Shown: positions 36,816 to 47,546 of the stretch, one piece after another
Layout of the letters: the number at the start of each line of letters is the position of its first letter
Numbering within the stretch: the first letter of the stretch is position 1
From: Pseudomonas lurida
GTDB taxonomy: Bacteria; Pseudomonadota; Gammaproteobacteria; Pseudomonadales; Pseudomonadaceae
Reading direction: 5' to 3'
Length of the DNA stretch: 64,000 bases
Assembly (NCBI RefSeq): GCF_002563895.1
Contig: NZ_PDJB01000001.1
Coordinates: 1,471,501 to 1,535,500 of the forward strand
Made by a program: the position numbers and the translations under genes
The notes under the pieces: generated by a model
What the model was told of the DNA's origin: nothing
Databases searched by the model: none
Seen by the model: the letters and a program-made list of their open reading frames with translations, nothing else

Positions 36816-37517
36816 TTAACCGCCCAGGTACGCCTCGCGCACCTTAGGATCGGTCAGCAACTGCTCGCCAGTCCCTTGCATCACCACCCGGCCGTTTTCC
36901 AGCACATAGGCGCGGTCAGCGATCTTCAAGGCCTGGTTGGCATTCTGTTCCACCAGGAACACCGTCACACCGTCCTTGCGCAGTTGTTCGATGATGTCGA
37001 AGATCTGCTGGATGATGATCGGCGCCAGGCCCAGTGAAGGTTCGTCCAGCAGCAACAGCTTGGGCTTGCTCATCAGCGCACGGCCGATGGCGAGCATTTG
37101 CTGCTCACCGCCGGACATGGTGCCGCCGCGTTGGCTGAAGCGTTCCTTGAGCCTCGGGAACAGGTGCAGCACCTTGTCCATCTGCTCTTGGTAGTCGCCC
37201 TTGTCGGTGAAGAAACCGCCCATGGCCAGGTTCTCTTCCACGGTCAGGCGCGAGAACACGCGACGACCTTCCGGCACCACTGCAATGCTCTTGCGCATGA
37301 TCTGCGACGACTGCTGGCCCACCAGTTCTTCACCCATGTAGCGGATGCTGCCGCTGTGGGCTTGCGGCGACCCGCACAGGGTCATCAGCAAGGTCGACTT
37401 GCCGGCACCGTTGGCGCCGATCAGCGTGACGATCTCGCCTTGGCGCACTTCCACGTTGACGCTGTGCAGGGCCTGGATCTTGCCGTAGAAAGTGGAAACG
37501 TTTTCGAATTGCAGCAT
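36816..37517 (-). CDS. livF: Branched-chain amino-acid ABC transporter ATP-binding protein LivF/BraG
   Basis: 233 residues. Walker A GANGAGKST, signature MSGGEQQML, Walker B LLLLDEPSLGL and the terminal VREAYLGG typical of LivF. One of two ATPases of the Leu/Ile/Val transporter. Gap to livG is 1 bp. Last gene of the operon. Confidence 0.95.
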   Translation of the reverse strand: MLQFENVSTFYGKIQALHSVNVEVRQGEIVTLIGANGAGKSTLLMTLCGSPQAHSGSIRYMGEELVGQQSSQIMRKSIAVVPEGRRVFSRLTVEENLAMGGFFTDKGDYQEQMDKVLHLFPRLKERFSQRGGTMSGGEQQMLAIGRALMSKPKLLLLDEPSLGLAPIIIQQIFDIIEQLRKDGVTVFLVEQNANQALKIADRAYVLENGRVVMQGTGEQLLTDPKVREAYLGG

Positions 37518-37518
37518 T

Positions 37519-38282
<764 letters not shown>

Positions 38283-38286
<4 letters not shown>

Positions 38287-39536
38287 TTGCGCAGCTCCAT
38301 GTGTGGACGTTGCATGGGCAGCAGACCTTGCGGGCGCCAGATCATCATCAGCACCATCATGGCGCCGAACATCAACATGCGGTATTCGCTGAACTCACGC
38401 ATCATTTCCGGCAGCAGGATCATCACGATCGCGGCCAGGATAACGCCCAGTTGCGAGCCCATGCCGCCCAGTACCACGATGGCGAGGATGATTGCCGACT
38501 CGATGAAGGTGAACGACTCGGGGGTCACCAGGCCTTGGCGGGCAGCGAAGAAGCTGCCGGCGAAACCGGCGAACGCAGCACCCAGGGTAAAGGCGGAGAG
38601 CTTGATGATGGTCGGGTTCAGGCCCAGCGCGCGGCAGGCGATTTCATCTTCGCGCAGCGCTTCCCACGCGCGGCCGATCGGCATGCGTAGCAGACGATTG
38701 ATCACGAACAGTGCCGCCAGTGCCAGCAACAGCGCCACCAGGTACAGGAACACCACTTTGCTCACCGGGTTGTAGTCGATCCCGAAGTACTCGTGGAAAG
38801 TCTGCATGCCTTCAGCGGCGGTGCGGTCGAACGACAGTCCGAAGAACGTTGGCTTGGGGATGCTACTGATACCGTTGGGGCCACCGGTGATGTCGGTGAG
38901 GTTACGCAGGAACAACCGGATGATTTCACCGAAGCCCAGGGTCACGATCGCCAGGTAGTCACCGCGCAAGCGCAGCACCGGGAAGCCCAGCAGGAAGCCG
39001 AACGTGGCCGCCGCCATACCCGCCAGCGGCAGGCAGATCCAGAAGCTCCAGCCCAGGTAATGCGAGAGCAGCGCGTAGGTGTAGGCACCCACGGCGTAGA
39101 AGCCCACATAACCCAGGTCGAGCAGGCCGGCCAGGCCCACCACGATGTTCAGGCCCAGGCCCAGCAACACGTAGATCAGGATCAGGGTGGCGATGTCGAC
39201 CGCGCCGCGCGAACCGAAGAACGGCCAGATCAGTGCGGCGATGATCAGGGCAATGATGATGTAGCGCTGTGTACGTGGCAGGGTCAGGAATTGGCTGACC
39301 TTGGGCGACACCAACGGGCCACGGTTGCTCTTGAACAGGGCACCGACCTGCTGGGTGAACAGCACGCGCAGGAACATCAGCACCGAGCACAGGGCGATGA
39401 TGGTCAGGGTCACGGGACCGGTGCCATGCACTTCAAGGTTAATGCCGACAATGCTCAGCTTGAGGCCGAGTACCGGAAAGGCCACGGCCCAGACCAGCAG
39501 GGCGCTGAAAAACGCCGATTTAAGATATCTGCTCAT
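38283..39536 (-). CDS. livM: Branched-chain amino-acid ABC transporter permease LivM/BraE
   Basis: 417 residues. An N-terminal DUF3382-type membrane extension (about 90 residues) precedes the LivM permease, which carries [27 protein letters not shown] and the ATPase-contact region [20 protein letters not shown]. Overlaps both neighbours by 4 bp. Confidence 0.95.
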
Positions 39537-40456
39537 ACTTTCTCAACCTCCGGACGGCCCAGGATGCCGGTCGGACGGAACAACAGCACCAGAACCAACA
39601 GGCTGAACGCCACGACGTCCTTGTATTGGTCACCGAAGATATCGGCACCAAAGGCCTCGGCCACACCCAGCACCAGGCCGCCGAGCATGGCGCCCGGGAT
39701 ACTGCCGATGCCGCCCAATACCGCCGCGGTAAAGGCCTTGAGGCCTACCAGGAAACCGGCGTTGGGGTTGATCACGCCGTACTGCATGCTCAGCAGCACC
39801 GCGGCGACGGCCGCCAGTGCGGCGCCGATCACGAAGGTCAGGGCGATGATGTTGTTGGTGTTGATGCCCAACAGGTTGGCCATCTTGATGTCTTCGGCGC
39901 AGGCGCGGCAGGCGCGCCCCAGGCGGGATCGGGAGATGAACAGGGTCAGGCCGAGCATCGCCACCAGGGTGACGACGAAAACCAGAATCTGCATGTAGGA
40001 AATCAGGACTTCTTCCGCGCCACCCGGGCCGAAGGAGAAGCTCCCCGGGATCAGGTTAGGGATGGATTTATCCTTGGAATCCTGGGACAGCAATACGGTG
40101 TTCTGCAGGAAAATCGACATGCCGATAGCGGAAATCAGCGGGATCAGACGGTTGCTGCCACGCAAGGGACGGTAGGCAACCCGCTCGATACTGTAGCCAT
40201 AGGCACTGGTCACGACGATCGATGCGAGGAACGCAGCGGTCATCAACAGCGGCAGAGAGTGGATACCCATCATGGCCAGCCCGGCAAGGGCGATAAAGGC
40301 CACGTAGGAACCAATCATGTACACCTCGCCATGGGCGAAGTTGATCATTCCAATGATGCCGTAAACCATTGTGTAGCCAATGGCTATCAAGGCATAGGTG
40401 CTGCCAATGGTCAGGCCATTAACCAGCTGTTGGAAAAAATGATAGATCTCAGGCAT
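39533..40456 (-). CDS. livH: Branched-chain amino-acid ABC transporter permease LivH/BraD
   Basis: 307 residues; Shine-Dalgarno AGGAGCG. It has [34 protein letters not shown] and the coupling loop [20 protein letters not shown]. First gene of the membrane/ATPase part of the operon, 228 bp after the binding-protein gene. Confidence 0.96.
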   Translation of the reverse strand: MPEIYHFFQQLVNGLTIGSTYALIAIGYTMVYGIIGMINFAHGEVYMIGSYVAFIALAGLAMMGIHSLPLLMTAAFLASIVVTSAYGYSIERVAYRPLRGSNRLIPLISAIGMSIFLQNTVLLSQDSKDKSIPNLIPGSFSFGPGGAEEVLISYMQILVFVVTLVAMLGLTLFISRSRLGRACRACAEDIKMANLLGINTNNIIALTFVIGAALAAVAAVLLSMQYGVINPNAGFLVGLKAFTAAVLGGIGSIPGAMLGGLVLGVAEAFGADIFGDQYKDVVAFSLLVLVLLFRPTGILGRPEVEKV

Positions 40457-40629
40457 TACAGCGCTCCTAAAAACCCGATACGCATTTCACTGGTGGAGTC
40501 ATGTTCCGGCCCCGTGCTGTGTTCTGTGAGCACATTTGCACAAAGCGTTTGCCAGCGAACCGCTGGTGACGGTTTTAAGATTTTCAGGTGAGCCAGCGCC
40601 CGGATCGCGGGTGTCAGGCCCATAAACCT

Positions 40630-40664
40630 CGTAAAACAAAGCCCACTGCTCTCACAGTGGGCTT
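40630..40664 (-). terminator. Hairpin with T-rich tail between binding-protein and livH genes
   Basis: Stem CAGTGGGCTT / AAGCCCACTG (40655-40664 / 40639-40648) with a 6-nt loop, 20 bp after the binding-protein stop. On the minus strand it is followed by TGTTTTAC. Likely a partial terminator that keeps binding-protein mRNA in excess of permease mRNA. Confidence 0.8.
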
Positions 40665-40684
40665 GTTGACCAGTAACGCCTGGC

Positions 40685-41824
40685 TTACTGAGGGGAAACT
40701 TCGGTTTTTGGTTTACCGAAGTGCCATTCGTAGACCACGAATTTGAAGTCCTTCAGGTCGCCCTTGGCGTCGAAGCTCAGTTCGCCGGTAGGGGTCTTGA
40801 AGGTACCCGCGTGGATGGCGGCTGCCACTTTCGCGGTGTCTTCGGTCTTCGCAGCGGTAATACCGCCAGCGATCACTTCGATGGCCGAGTAGGCTGGGAA
40901 CACGAACGGACCGGTTGGGTCCTGCTTGTTCTTGGCGAACTCTTCAACGATGGCTTTGTTGGCCGGGTCAGTGTCGAAGGATTTAGGCAGGGTCACCAGC
41001 AGGCCTTCGGAAGCGCCCTGGGCGATTTGCGAGATGGAGTCGTTGCCGACGCCCTCTGGACCCATGAACTTGGCGTTCAGGCCTTTTTCCTTGGCTTGGC
41101 GCAGGATCAGGCCCAGCTCAGGGTGGTAGCCGCCGTAGTAGACGAAGTCGACGTTGGCTTGCTTGAGTTTCTGGATGATCGAGGAGAAGTCTTTGTCGCC
41201 GGCGTTCAGGCCTTCGAATACGGCAACCTTGGTGCCTTTTTTCTCGAGGGTCTGTTTGACGGCGGTGGCGATGCCTTCACCGTATTGCTGTTTGTCGTGC
41301 AGGACGGCAACGATTTTAGGCTTCACGTGGTCGGCGATGTAGTTGCCGGCCGCTGGGCCTTGGGCGCTGTCCAGGCCGATGGTACGGAAGATCAGCTTGT
41401 AGCCACGTGCGGTGATTTCCGGGCTGGTGGCAGCCGGGGTAATCATGATCACGCCTTCGTCTTCATAAATGTCGGAGGCTGGCTGAGTGGAGCTGGAGCA
41501 CAGGTGGCCGACCACGAACTTGACGCCGTCGTTGACCACTTTGTTGGCGACGGCAACGGCTTGTTTAGGATCGCAAGCGTCGTCGTATTCCTTGGCTTCA
41601 AGCAGCAATTTCTTGCCATCAACATCAACACCGCCCTTGGCGTTGATATCGGCGATGGCTTGCTTGGCACCCATGAATTGCATGTCACCGTATTGCGTCA
41701 CTGGACCGGTCTTGGGCCCGGCGATGCCGATCTTGATGGTGTCGGCTGCGAACGAATGGCCGGCAACCCCAGCCAGGACCATAGCGGCAAACAGTTTGGA
41801 AATCTGCTTAGTAGCCTTATTCAT
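40685..41824 (-). CDS. braC: Periplasmic branched-chain amino-acid-binding protein (BraC/LivJ)
   Basis: 379 residues; Shine-Dalgarno GGAG. Sec signal peptide ending GHSFA-A. Type I periplasmic-binding fold with IKIGIAGPKTGPVTQYGDMQFMGAKQAI, VVGHLCSSSTQPASDIYEDEGV and GYHPELGLILRQAK. First gene of the liv/bra operon with livHMGF. Binds Leu, Ile, Val and usually Ala in Pseudomonas. Confidence 0.94.
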   Translation of the reverse strand: MNKATKQISKLFAAMVLAGVAGHSFAADTIKIGIAGPKTGPVTQYGDMQFMGAKQAIADINAKGGVDVDGKKLLLEAKEYDDACDPKQAVAVANKVVNDGVKFVVGHLCSSSTQPASDIYEDEGVIMITPAATSPEITARGYKLIFRTIGLDSAQGPAAGNYIADHVKPKIVAVLHDKQQYGEGIATAVKQTLEKKGTKVAVFEGLNAGDKDFSSIIQKLKQANVDFVYYGGYHPELGLILRQAKEKGLNAKFMGPEGVGNDSISQIAQGASEGLLVTLPKSFDTDPANKAIVEEFAKNKQDPTGPFVFPAYSAIEVIAGGITAAKTEDTAKVAAAIHAGTFKTPTGELSFDAKGDLKDFKFVVYEWHFGKPKTEVSPQ

Positions 41825-41926
41825 AGTGCTCCACTCTTACTGTTGTATTTTTTATAGTTCTAGCGGCCTTGTGAGCTGCAGAACCGGATCAGATATCTCG
41901 GATATCCCCCCGGCAGTGCCCTGGCA

Positions 41927-41942
41927 ACTGTACCGGTACAGT
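41927..41942. promoter_or_regulatory. 16-bp perfect palindrome in the braC/DUF2288 divergent region
   Basis: ACTGTACCGGTACAGT, about 103 bp upstream of braC. Two GATATC copies lie 30-40 bp away toward braC (near 41892 and 41901). The 41825-42165 gap contains no gene. A dimeric repressor or activator site is likely; GTACC half-sites recall GntR/MocR-type regulators, but this is a guess. Confidence 0.5.
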
Positions 41943-42165
41943 GTAGAGCGCCGGTTGATCGGTTGAAAAGCTGGCTGCTGGGGGCAAAACCCGGGTATGT
42001 CGCTTAAATGAAAGAAAAAGACAGAATTGCGGCGGGGTGATGCCAGAGTTTCGGGCAATCCTTGGCTTTCCTGACACTTTCTATCGGTAACTCATTTGCA
42101 ACTGGGTTTTTCTGCTTGAGGCGTGACGCTATGATTGCGCCGATTTTTTCCCAAGGTGAACTCCC

Positions 42166-42468
42166 ATGACGCAAGAACCTAGCACCCTCTATGCCAAGCT
42201 GCTCGGTGAAACCGCCGAAATTTCCTGGAAGGAGCTTGAGCCGTTCTTTGCCAAGGGTGCCCTATTGTGGGTCGACGCCGGTCTGGATTTGATCGAGGCC
42301 GCCGAGGGAATGGCCGAGGACAACCGCGACAAAGTCGCTGCCTGGCTGGCCGCGGGGACCCTGGGCGAGGTGTCTGCGACGCGGGCATTGGACCTGGTGG
42401 CGCGTGATCCGAGCCTGTGGGCGGTGGTGGTATCGCCGTGGATTCTGATCCAGGAAAGGGCGGCGTAG
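42166..42468 (+). CDS. DUF2288 family protein
   Basis: 100 residues; Shine-Dalgarno AAGGTGA. All-helical, acidic. The sequence (LYAKLLGETAEISWKELEPFFAKGALLWV, VAAWLAAGTLGEVS, SLWAVVVSPWILIQER) matches DUF2288. Function unknown; single gene. Confidence 0.88.
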   Translation: MTQEPSTLYAKLLGETAEISWKELEPFFAKGALLWVDAGLDLIEAAEGMAEDNRDKVAAWLAAGTLGEVSATRALDLVARDPSLWAVVVSPWILIQERAA

Positions 42469-42681
42469 GAAAGCGCTGCACGAAAAAGGTGCGCATTTTT
42501 TGCCGTCGCAAGTGTGTAGCGGGGTAACTGCGGAAGCGGTGATGGCATCTTGCCGTAGAGAAAGGTCACAGACGAGGGTGACGCGCACGTCATGGGAACA
42601 GTTTGGCGGGCGGTCAAATGCGTGTGGGATTGTTTCGGGATGTGGCAAGGCTATCCGTTTTCGGGGCAATCCAGGCCGTCA

Positions 42682-42745
42682 TCGCAGGCAAGCCCGTGCC
42701 CACAGTTGAAATGCATTCCACCTGTGGGCGCTGGCGTGCCTGCGA
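42682..42745. repeat. REPIN-like inverted pair
   Basis: TCGCAGGCAAGCCCGTGCCC at the left and GGGCGCTGGCGTGCCTGCGA at the right, about 16 bp apart, just after the 3' end of the tubulin-like gene. The remaining bases 42469-42681 show nothing convincing. Confidence 0.8.
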
Positions 42746-42759
42746 AGGGCGCAACTCGG

Positions 42760-44937
42760 TCAGGCTGTCTTGCCAGTATGGTTATTCAACGAGATGACCT
42801 TGGTCTTGCCGATCCGGTGACGGTAAATCTCGCGCAGGTACTTGATCGCCTTCTTCACGCAGTCCCGTGACAGGCGAATGTCATTGATCGACACGAACTT
42901 CTCTTTGTCGTTGATCAATTCGCGGTACTTCTTTTCATACATCGGCTTGATCGCATACCAGTTGGTATCGAGGATCTTTGCCGGGTTCTCGAACTCGTTG
43001 AGCAGTTCGTCGATACGGTCTTCGTCGAAGTCCTCGTGGATGATGAAGTCCAGGATCGAGTTGTCCAGGGTGTCGTCAAAGCGGTAAGGGTTGCGCGCAA
43101 AGCAACGTTTGATAAACGCCACGATCAGCGTGAGGAAGTCATCCGACAGGCACGGGCTCTTCGCGATCAGGGTGGTCAACGACAGGTTGGCCGAGGCGCC
43201 GATCACCAGCGCGTAGCGCTTGAGGGTGGTGTTGGGAAACAGGCTGTTGAGGTGGGTCTTGAGCCGGTTCAGGTCCATGTAGGACAGTTTGTAGTCCTTG
43301 GGCAACGACACGATGGACACCACCGACGAGCAGTTCTTGAAGAAGTGCAGGTCATGCAGTGCGGCCGCGTCGTAGCCGGAGTTCTTGTACTGCTCCAGGG
43401 AGGCCTTGTAGCGCTTGGATTCGATCGGCAACAGGCTGATGCCTTCGATGGCCTGGGTGACCTTGTTGAAGTGCGGCAGGTCGATGGAGCGGAGGAACAG
43501 GTCATCGATGTTCAGGCGCTGTGGTTCTTTCTCGAACACCTTGAATTTGTCGTTCGACGGTGCCGGCGTTTCCGGGACCACCGATTCTGCGTAGGCAATC
43601 GCCACCGGGCCGGCCAGGCTCATGAACAGGTCGTTGGCATCCAGGCGGATGGTTTCGCCGATGTCGATACCGGCGCGACGGAAGTAGTTCTGGTCGTAGT
43701 CGGTGGTCACGGCCTGGGCGGTGAGGATGTTGAAGATCTGCTGCGAGATGTACTGGTTGGCGTGTTTTTCCATGGCATTGACGTCAATGTTCTGGATGTT
43801 GCCGTCATCGCTTTCTTCGGCATAACGCATGATGTCGTTGGAGATCAGCATCATCGCGTTCCACGGCCGGATGCGGCCCTTCACACTGGCTTCGCTGCTG
43901 TCTTCATTGGCGAAGTTGTACGAGAAATCCCATTCTTCCGAGAGGTATTTGCACAGCAGTCGTCCGGCATTGATGTGCAGTGCCTCGGACATTTCGCTGC
44001 GGTGGTCGGAGATATTCGGCAACACGCAAATACCGCTGGTGAAGATCGGCTCGAACACAAAGGCGTGTCCGCTCTTGCTGTCGTGCTCGTCGGCTGGCTT
44101 GGTATCGAACGTCTTGTTCATGTACGAATGCTGCTGGGCCAGGCCGAATTCCGAGGCCATGCCTGAACCGGTGCCGCCGCCAGCGCTGAAGATCGAGAAG
44201 TAGAGGCGCGACTGGTTGGCCTTGATGCCGCACGAGTCGATCAGGTACGAATGGATCATCTTCCAGTCGGGGCTGGAAAAGCGCTGGGTGTCTTTGTTGA
44301 GGATGATCTTGGCCAGGTACTGGCCGAGGATTGGCGCGTTACCGGCGCCACCGGCATGGACTTCCGACAGGTCCATGATTTTCATCTTGCTGTAGTCGCG
44401 CAGGAAGCCGCTTTTCTCGCCTTTGCGCGAGAAACGGATGCGCCCGGCAATGTCCTTGTCCAAGTCACCGAGCATCACCAGCGGCTCTACCAGGAACACC
44501 GGTTTGCTGGCCTTGCCGCTGCCCAGGCGCAGGTTGTTACGGAGCCACTGGGCGGGGCTGTAGCCTTTGTCCTGAGACTTGTCTTCGTTGCTGAATTCGT
44601 TCAAGTAGAACTTGCGGGCGTTGTACACCAACTCTGCTACGTCCAGCGCGATGTTCGAACCGCAGCGGCCCAGGCCGATCAAGCACACCGAGGGAAATTC
44701 CTGCTCGTTGCGCGGATCGCTGTCACCTTCCAGGTGAGGCGGGCGCGGGAACACCATGTCGCGCAGGCCGTCGAGGTTGTCGAGGATGCGGTCGGTATTG
44801 GTTTCGGTGAAGTAAAGGTATTGCTGGGTGGCCAGCGGGCGAGGCGTGCTCAATGACTTTGAACCTGAGGGCTTGTCCGCAGGAGCTGGGAGCAACACGT
44901 CGGATACCACGGTGGCAGAATTATTTTTAGAAGTCAT
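42760..44937 (-). CDS. Tubulin/FtsZ-superfamily GTPase-like protein, uncharacterised
   Basis: 725 residues. The tubulin signature is present: FSAGGGTGSGMASEFG (SAGGGTGSG at 251-259), with an N-terminal nucleotide loop LIGLGRCGSN (87-95) after a leader of about 80 residues. A second Gly-rich loop is HAGGAGNAPILG (194-205), and a helix MDLNRLKTHLNS (554-565) is placed like the T7/H8 element. A TTLKRYALVIGASANL strand follows, as in the tubulin C-terminal domain. It is much longer than FtsZ (about 400). The C-terminal 100 residues are charged. No signal peptide or membrane helix. Downstream of, and same strand as, the MHYT-GGDEF-EAL gene (205-bp gap). Polymerisation, GTP hydrolysis and role are not known. 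Confidence 0.8.
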   Translation of the reverse strand: MTSKNNSATVVSDVLLPAPADKPSGSKSLSTPRPLATQQYLYFTETNTDRILDNLDGLRDMVFPRPPHLEGDSDPRNEQEFPSVCLIGLGRCGSNIALDVAELVYNARKFYLNEFSNEDKSQDKGYSPAQWLRNNLRLGSGKASKPVFLVEPLVMLGDLDKDIAGRIRFSRKGEKSGFLRDYSKMKIMDLSEVHAGGAGNAPILGQYLAKIILNKDTQRFSSPDWKMIHSYLIDSCGIKANQSRLYFSIFSAGGGTGSGMASEFGLAQQHSYMNKTFDTKPADEHDSKSGHAFVFEPIFTSGICVLPNISDHRSEMSEALHINAGRLLCKYLSEEWDFSYNFANEDSSEASVKGRIRPWNAMMLISNDIMRYAEESDDGNIQNIDVNAMEKHANQYISQQIFNILTAQAVTTDYDQNYFRRAGIDIGETIRLDANDLFMSLAGPVAIAYAESVVPETPAPSNDKFKVFEKEPQRLNIDDLFLRSIDLPHFNKVTQAIEGISLLPIESKRYKASLEQYKNSGYDAAALHDLHFFKNCSSVVSIVSLPKDYKLSYMDLNRLKTHLNSLFPNTTLKRYALVIGASANLSLTTLIAKSPCLSDDFLTLIVAFIKRCFARNPYRFDDTLDNSILDFIIHEDFDEDRIDELLNEFENPAKILDTNWYAIKPMYEKKYRELINDKEKFVSINDIRLSRDCVKKAIKYLREIYRHRIGKTKVISLNNHTGKTA

Positions 44938-45142
44938 TGTGCGCCATGTGCCTGGGCGGATGGCTGAAGAGTATCAAGTGGCCATCACGGAATGGGAGTT
45001 CGCGACTTTACAGTGCGTCCTTGTCCTGGACGAGTGGGTTGAACCCCAGTGTTTTCGGGGCAAAACCTGGCCGGACTCTGATGAATCGGCCGTTCGTCGG
45101 CGTTCTTTAGGCAAATGATGGCGAAATGCCAAAGATTCGGCG

Positions 45143-47407
45143 TCAGCGAATTGGCCTGACGATCGACGTGGAGCCCCCTAGGCTTGGGGACGGCTTTTTC
45201 GGCGAGCTGCTGTCCTTGTTGCCCGTCGGGCTATGCGAGTCGAGTGGGTTGCGCATGCCGATACCCTGGATCACACCGATGATGTCGCTGAACGGCACCG
45301 CCGGGCTCAACAGGTAACCCTGGACGAAATCACAGCCATGCTTGAGCAACAGCTCGAACTGGGCCTGGGTTTCCACGCCTTCGGTGACGACTTCGAGGTG
45401 CAGGGTATGGGCCATGCCGATAACCGCCTGGACAATCTCGATATCGGCGGTGGACTTGGGGATGTCCTGGATAAACGAGCGGTCGATCTTCAAGGTATTC
45501 AGGGGCAGGCGTTTCAGGTAGGCCAGGGACGAATAGCCGGTGCCAAAGTCGTCGATGGCCAGTGATACACCCAGCGCGCGGATTTGGCGCAACAGGGCCA
45601 GGGTGCTGCTGATATTGCCCATCAGCGCATTTTCGGTGACTTCCAGTTCCAGGCGGTTGGCGCCGATTCCGCTGAAGCGCAGGGCGTCTTCAATTTCATC
45701 CGCCAACTCGTCACGGGCCAGGTTCAGGGCCGAGCAGTTTACCGACATGGTCAGCCCGGTGTAGCCACGGTCAGACAGCAGGCTCAGGTCATGGCAGGCT
45801 TGGCGTAGCACCCAGTGGTCCAGTTCGGCAATCAGCCCGTTGCTCTCGGCGATGCCGATAAACCGGTCGGGTGCCAGCAACCCATGCTGGGGGTGTTGCC
45901 AGCGCACCAGGGCCTCCAGCCGTGTGACCTTGCCCTGTTTCATGTCAAAGATCGGTTGGTAGAACAGCACCAGTTGGTTGCGCGCGCGCAGGGCGCCGCG
46001 CAGTTCTTCTTCCAGTTGCAGTTCGAGGAAGGCGCGGGTTTTCAGGTTGGAGCTGAAGAAGTTCAGGCTGTTACGCCCCGTGTCCTTGGACTGGTACAGC
46101 GCCAGGTCGGCGGTTTTCAGCAGCTCTTCGCAGGTCACGCCGTCATCGGGAAACAGACTGATACCGATACTGGTGGTCATCACCATGCGCCGGCCGGCCA
46201 GTTCGATCGGTTCTTTCATTTGCTGCATGATGCGTTGGGCCAAGTGACGGGCTTCGTCGCGGTGGTGGATGCTGATCAGGATGCAGAACTCGTCGCCGCC
46301 AAACCGTGCAACCACATCCGCATGGCTGCGCACCGAACCTTTTATATGCCCGGCCAAGGCGGTGAGCAACTGGTCGCCAGCGTCATGCCCGAGGCTGTCG
46401 TTGATACGTTTGAAATGGTCGATATCGAGGAAGATAACCGCCATCATCCCGTTAGAGGCGGTTTTTTCGGCGAGTTTTTCAGCGAATATCTGGTTGAAGC
46501 CCCGGCGATTAAGCAGGCTGGTGAGGGCGTCGTAATGGGCCACTTGTTGCAGGGACGCGCGCGCCTGGTCGAGTTCGCTGAGCAAGGCGTTGACACGTCG
46601 CAGGTCGCGTTCCTTGTGCTGGAGTTTCTTGTCGGCCAGGGCGGCGCTGATGCTGCTGCCGATGACCAGGAGCGTGATCGCCGCCACTGACAAGCCGAGT
46701 TGAATGGGGTTGTTATTCAACGGTAACGAGAGGTCAGCGCCGGTGGGGACAATTAATTGCATGGCGGCCATGCCGGTAAAGTGCATGGTCAGGATCCCGG
46801 CGCCCAGGACCAGGCTGGCGGCGTATTTGAGCAACTGGTGGAACACGCCGGTGCCGGCGCGCAAATAACTCGACAGCAGTAACGCGGCCAGGCTGGCACC
46901 CATGGCGATGCCCACCGACGCCAGGAACAATCCTGATTCGAAATACATCTGCGCCTGGGAACGCATGGCCGACATGCCCACGTAGTGCATCAGGGCGATG
47001 CCGATCCCCATCCAAATGGACGCAAGCAAATATTGGTGAAACCGCAGGTTGGAATGACTCAAGGTTTGCATTGCGAACAGCGAAGCGACCAAGGCAATGA
47101 GCAGTGATGCGAACGTCATCAACAGGTCGTAGTGAATCGCAATAGGCGCCTGGAACGCCAGCATGCTGATGAAGTGAGTGGACCAGATCCCGCCCGCCAG
47201 GCACCCGGCGCCGAGCCAGCGCCAGTGGCGACGCGCGGTAGGGTCCTCGACATGGCCGACACGTTCGGCCATGTCCAGCGTGCCGAAACCTGCCGCGCAC
47301 GCGACCAGGTAGGCCAGCAGCACCAGAAAGGGGTTATGACTGCAGTTGAGTAATAAGTGCCCGCTCTCTGGAAGCTCGGTAAAAAAGTGCAGACCTAGCC
47401 ATTCCAT
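45143..47407 (-). CDS. MHYT-GGDEF-EAL cyclic-di-GMP protein (MucR/NbdA type)
   Basis: 754 residues from the ATG at 47407, which has AGGA 8 bp upstream; the ATG at 47422 has none. Seven-helix MHYT sensor with three motifs: THFISM (77-82), MHYVGM (140-145), MHFTGM (208-213). GGDEF domain with intact FGGDEF near residue 370; EAL domain with intact EALVRW near 497 and DDFGTGYSSL. Both diguanylate cyclase and phosphodiesterase sites look active. MucR of P. aeruginosa, which feeds alginate synthesis, and NbdA share this order; which one is the orthologue is unclear. MHYT is proposed to sense NO, O2 or CO through copper. Confidence 0.92.
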   Translation of the reverse strand: MEWLGLHFFTELPESGHLLLNCSHNPFLVLLAYLVACAAGFGTLDMAERVGHVEDPTARRHWRWLGAGCLAGGIWSTHFISMLAFQAPIAIHYDLLMTFASLLIALVASLFAMQTLSHSNLRFHQYLLASIWMGIGIALMHYVGMSAMRSQAQMYFESGLFLASVGIAMGASLAALLLSSYLRAGTGVFHQLLKYAASLVLGAGILTMHFTGMAAMQLIVPTGADLSLPLNNNPIQLGLSVAAITLLVIGSSISAALADKKLQHKERDLRRVNALLSELDQARASLQQVAHYDALTSLLNRRGFNQIFAEKLAEKTASNGMMAVIFLDIDHFKRINDSLGHDAGDQLLTALAGHIKGSVRSHADVVARFGGDEFCILISIHHRDEARHLAQRIMQQMKEPIELAGRRMVMTTSIGISLFPDDGVTCEELLKTADLALYQSKDTGRNSLNFFSSNLKTRAFLELQLEEELRGALRARNQLVLFYQPIFDMKQGKVTRLEALVRWQHPQHGLLAPDRFIGIAESNGLIAELDHWVLRQACHDLSLLSDRGYTGLTMSVNCSALNLARDELADEIEDALRFSGIGANRLELEVTENALMGNISSTLALLRQIRALGVSLAIDDFGTGYSSLAYLKRLPLNTLKIDRSFIQDIPKSTADIEIVQAVIGMAHTLHLEVVTEGVETQAQFELLLKHGCDFVQGYLLSPAVPFSDIIGVIQGIGMRNPLDSHSPTGNKDSSSPKKPSPSLGGSTSIVRPIR

Positions 47408-47546
47408 AGCATGTCCTGTCATAGCGTCACGTCACAGCCCTAGGCGATGACCTATGATGTCCAGTATAGAAGCGCGGGAGAATTCGCAAGCGGTAATGGC
47501 ACTTTGCTTCTCTATGATTTTGGCATGCCGCCCATAGCGTTTGATG

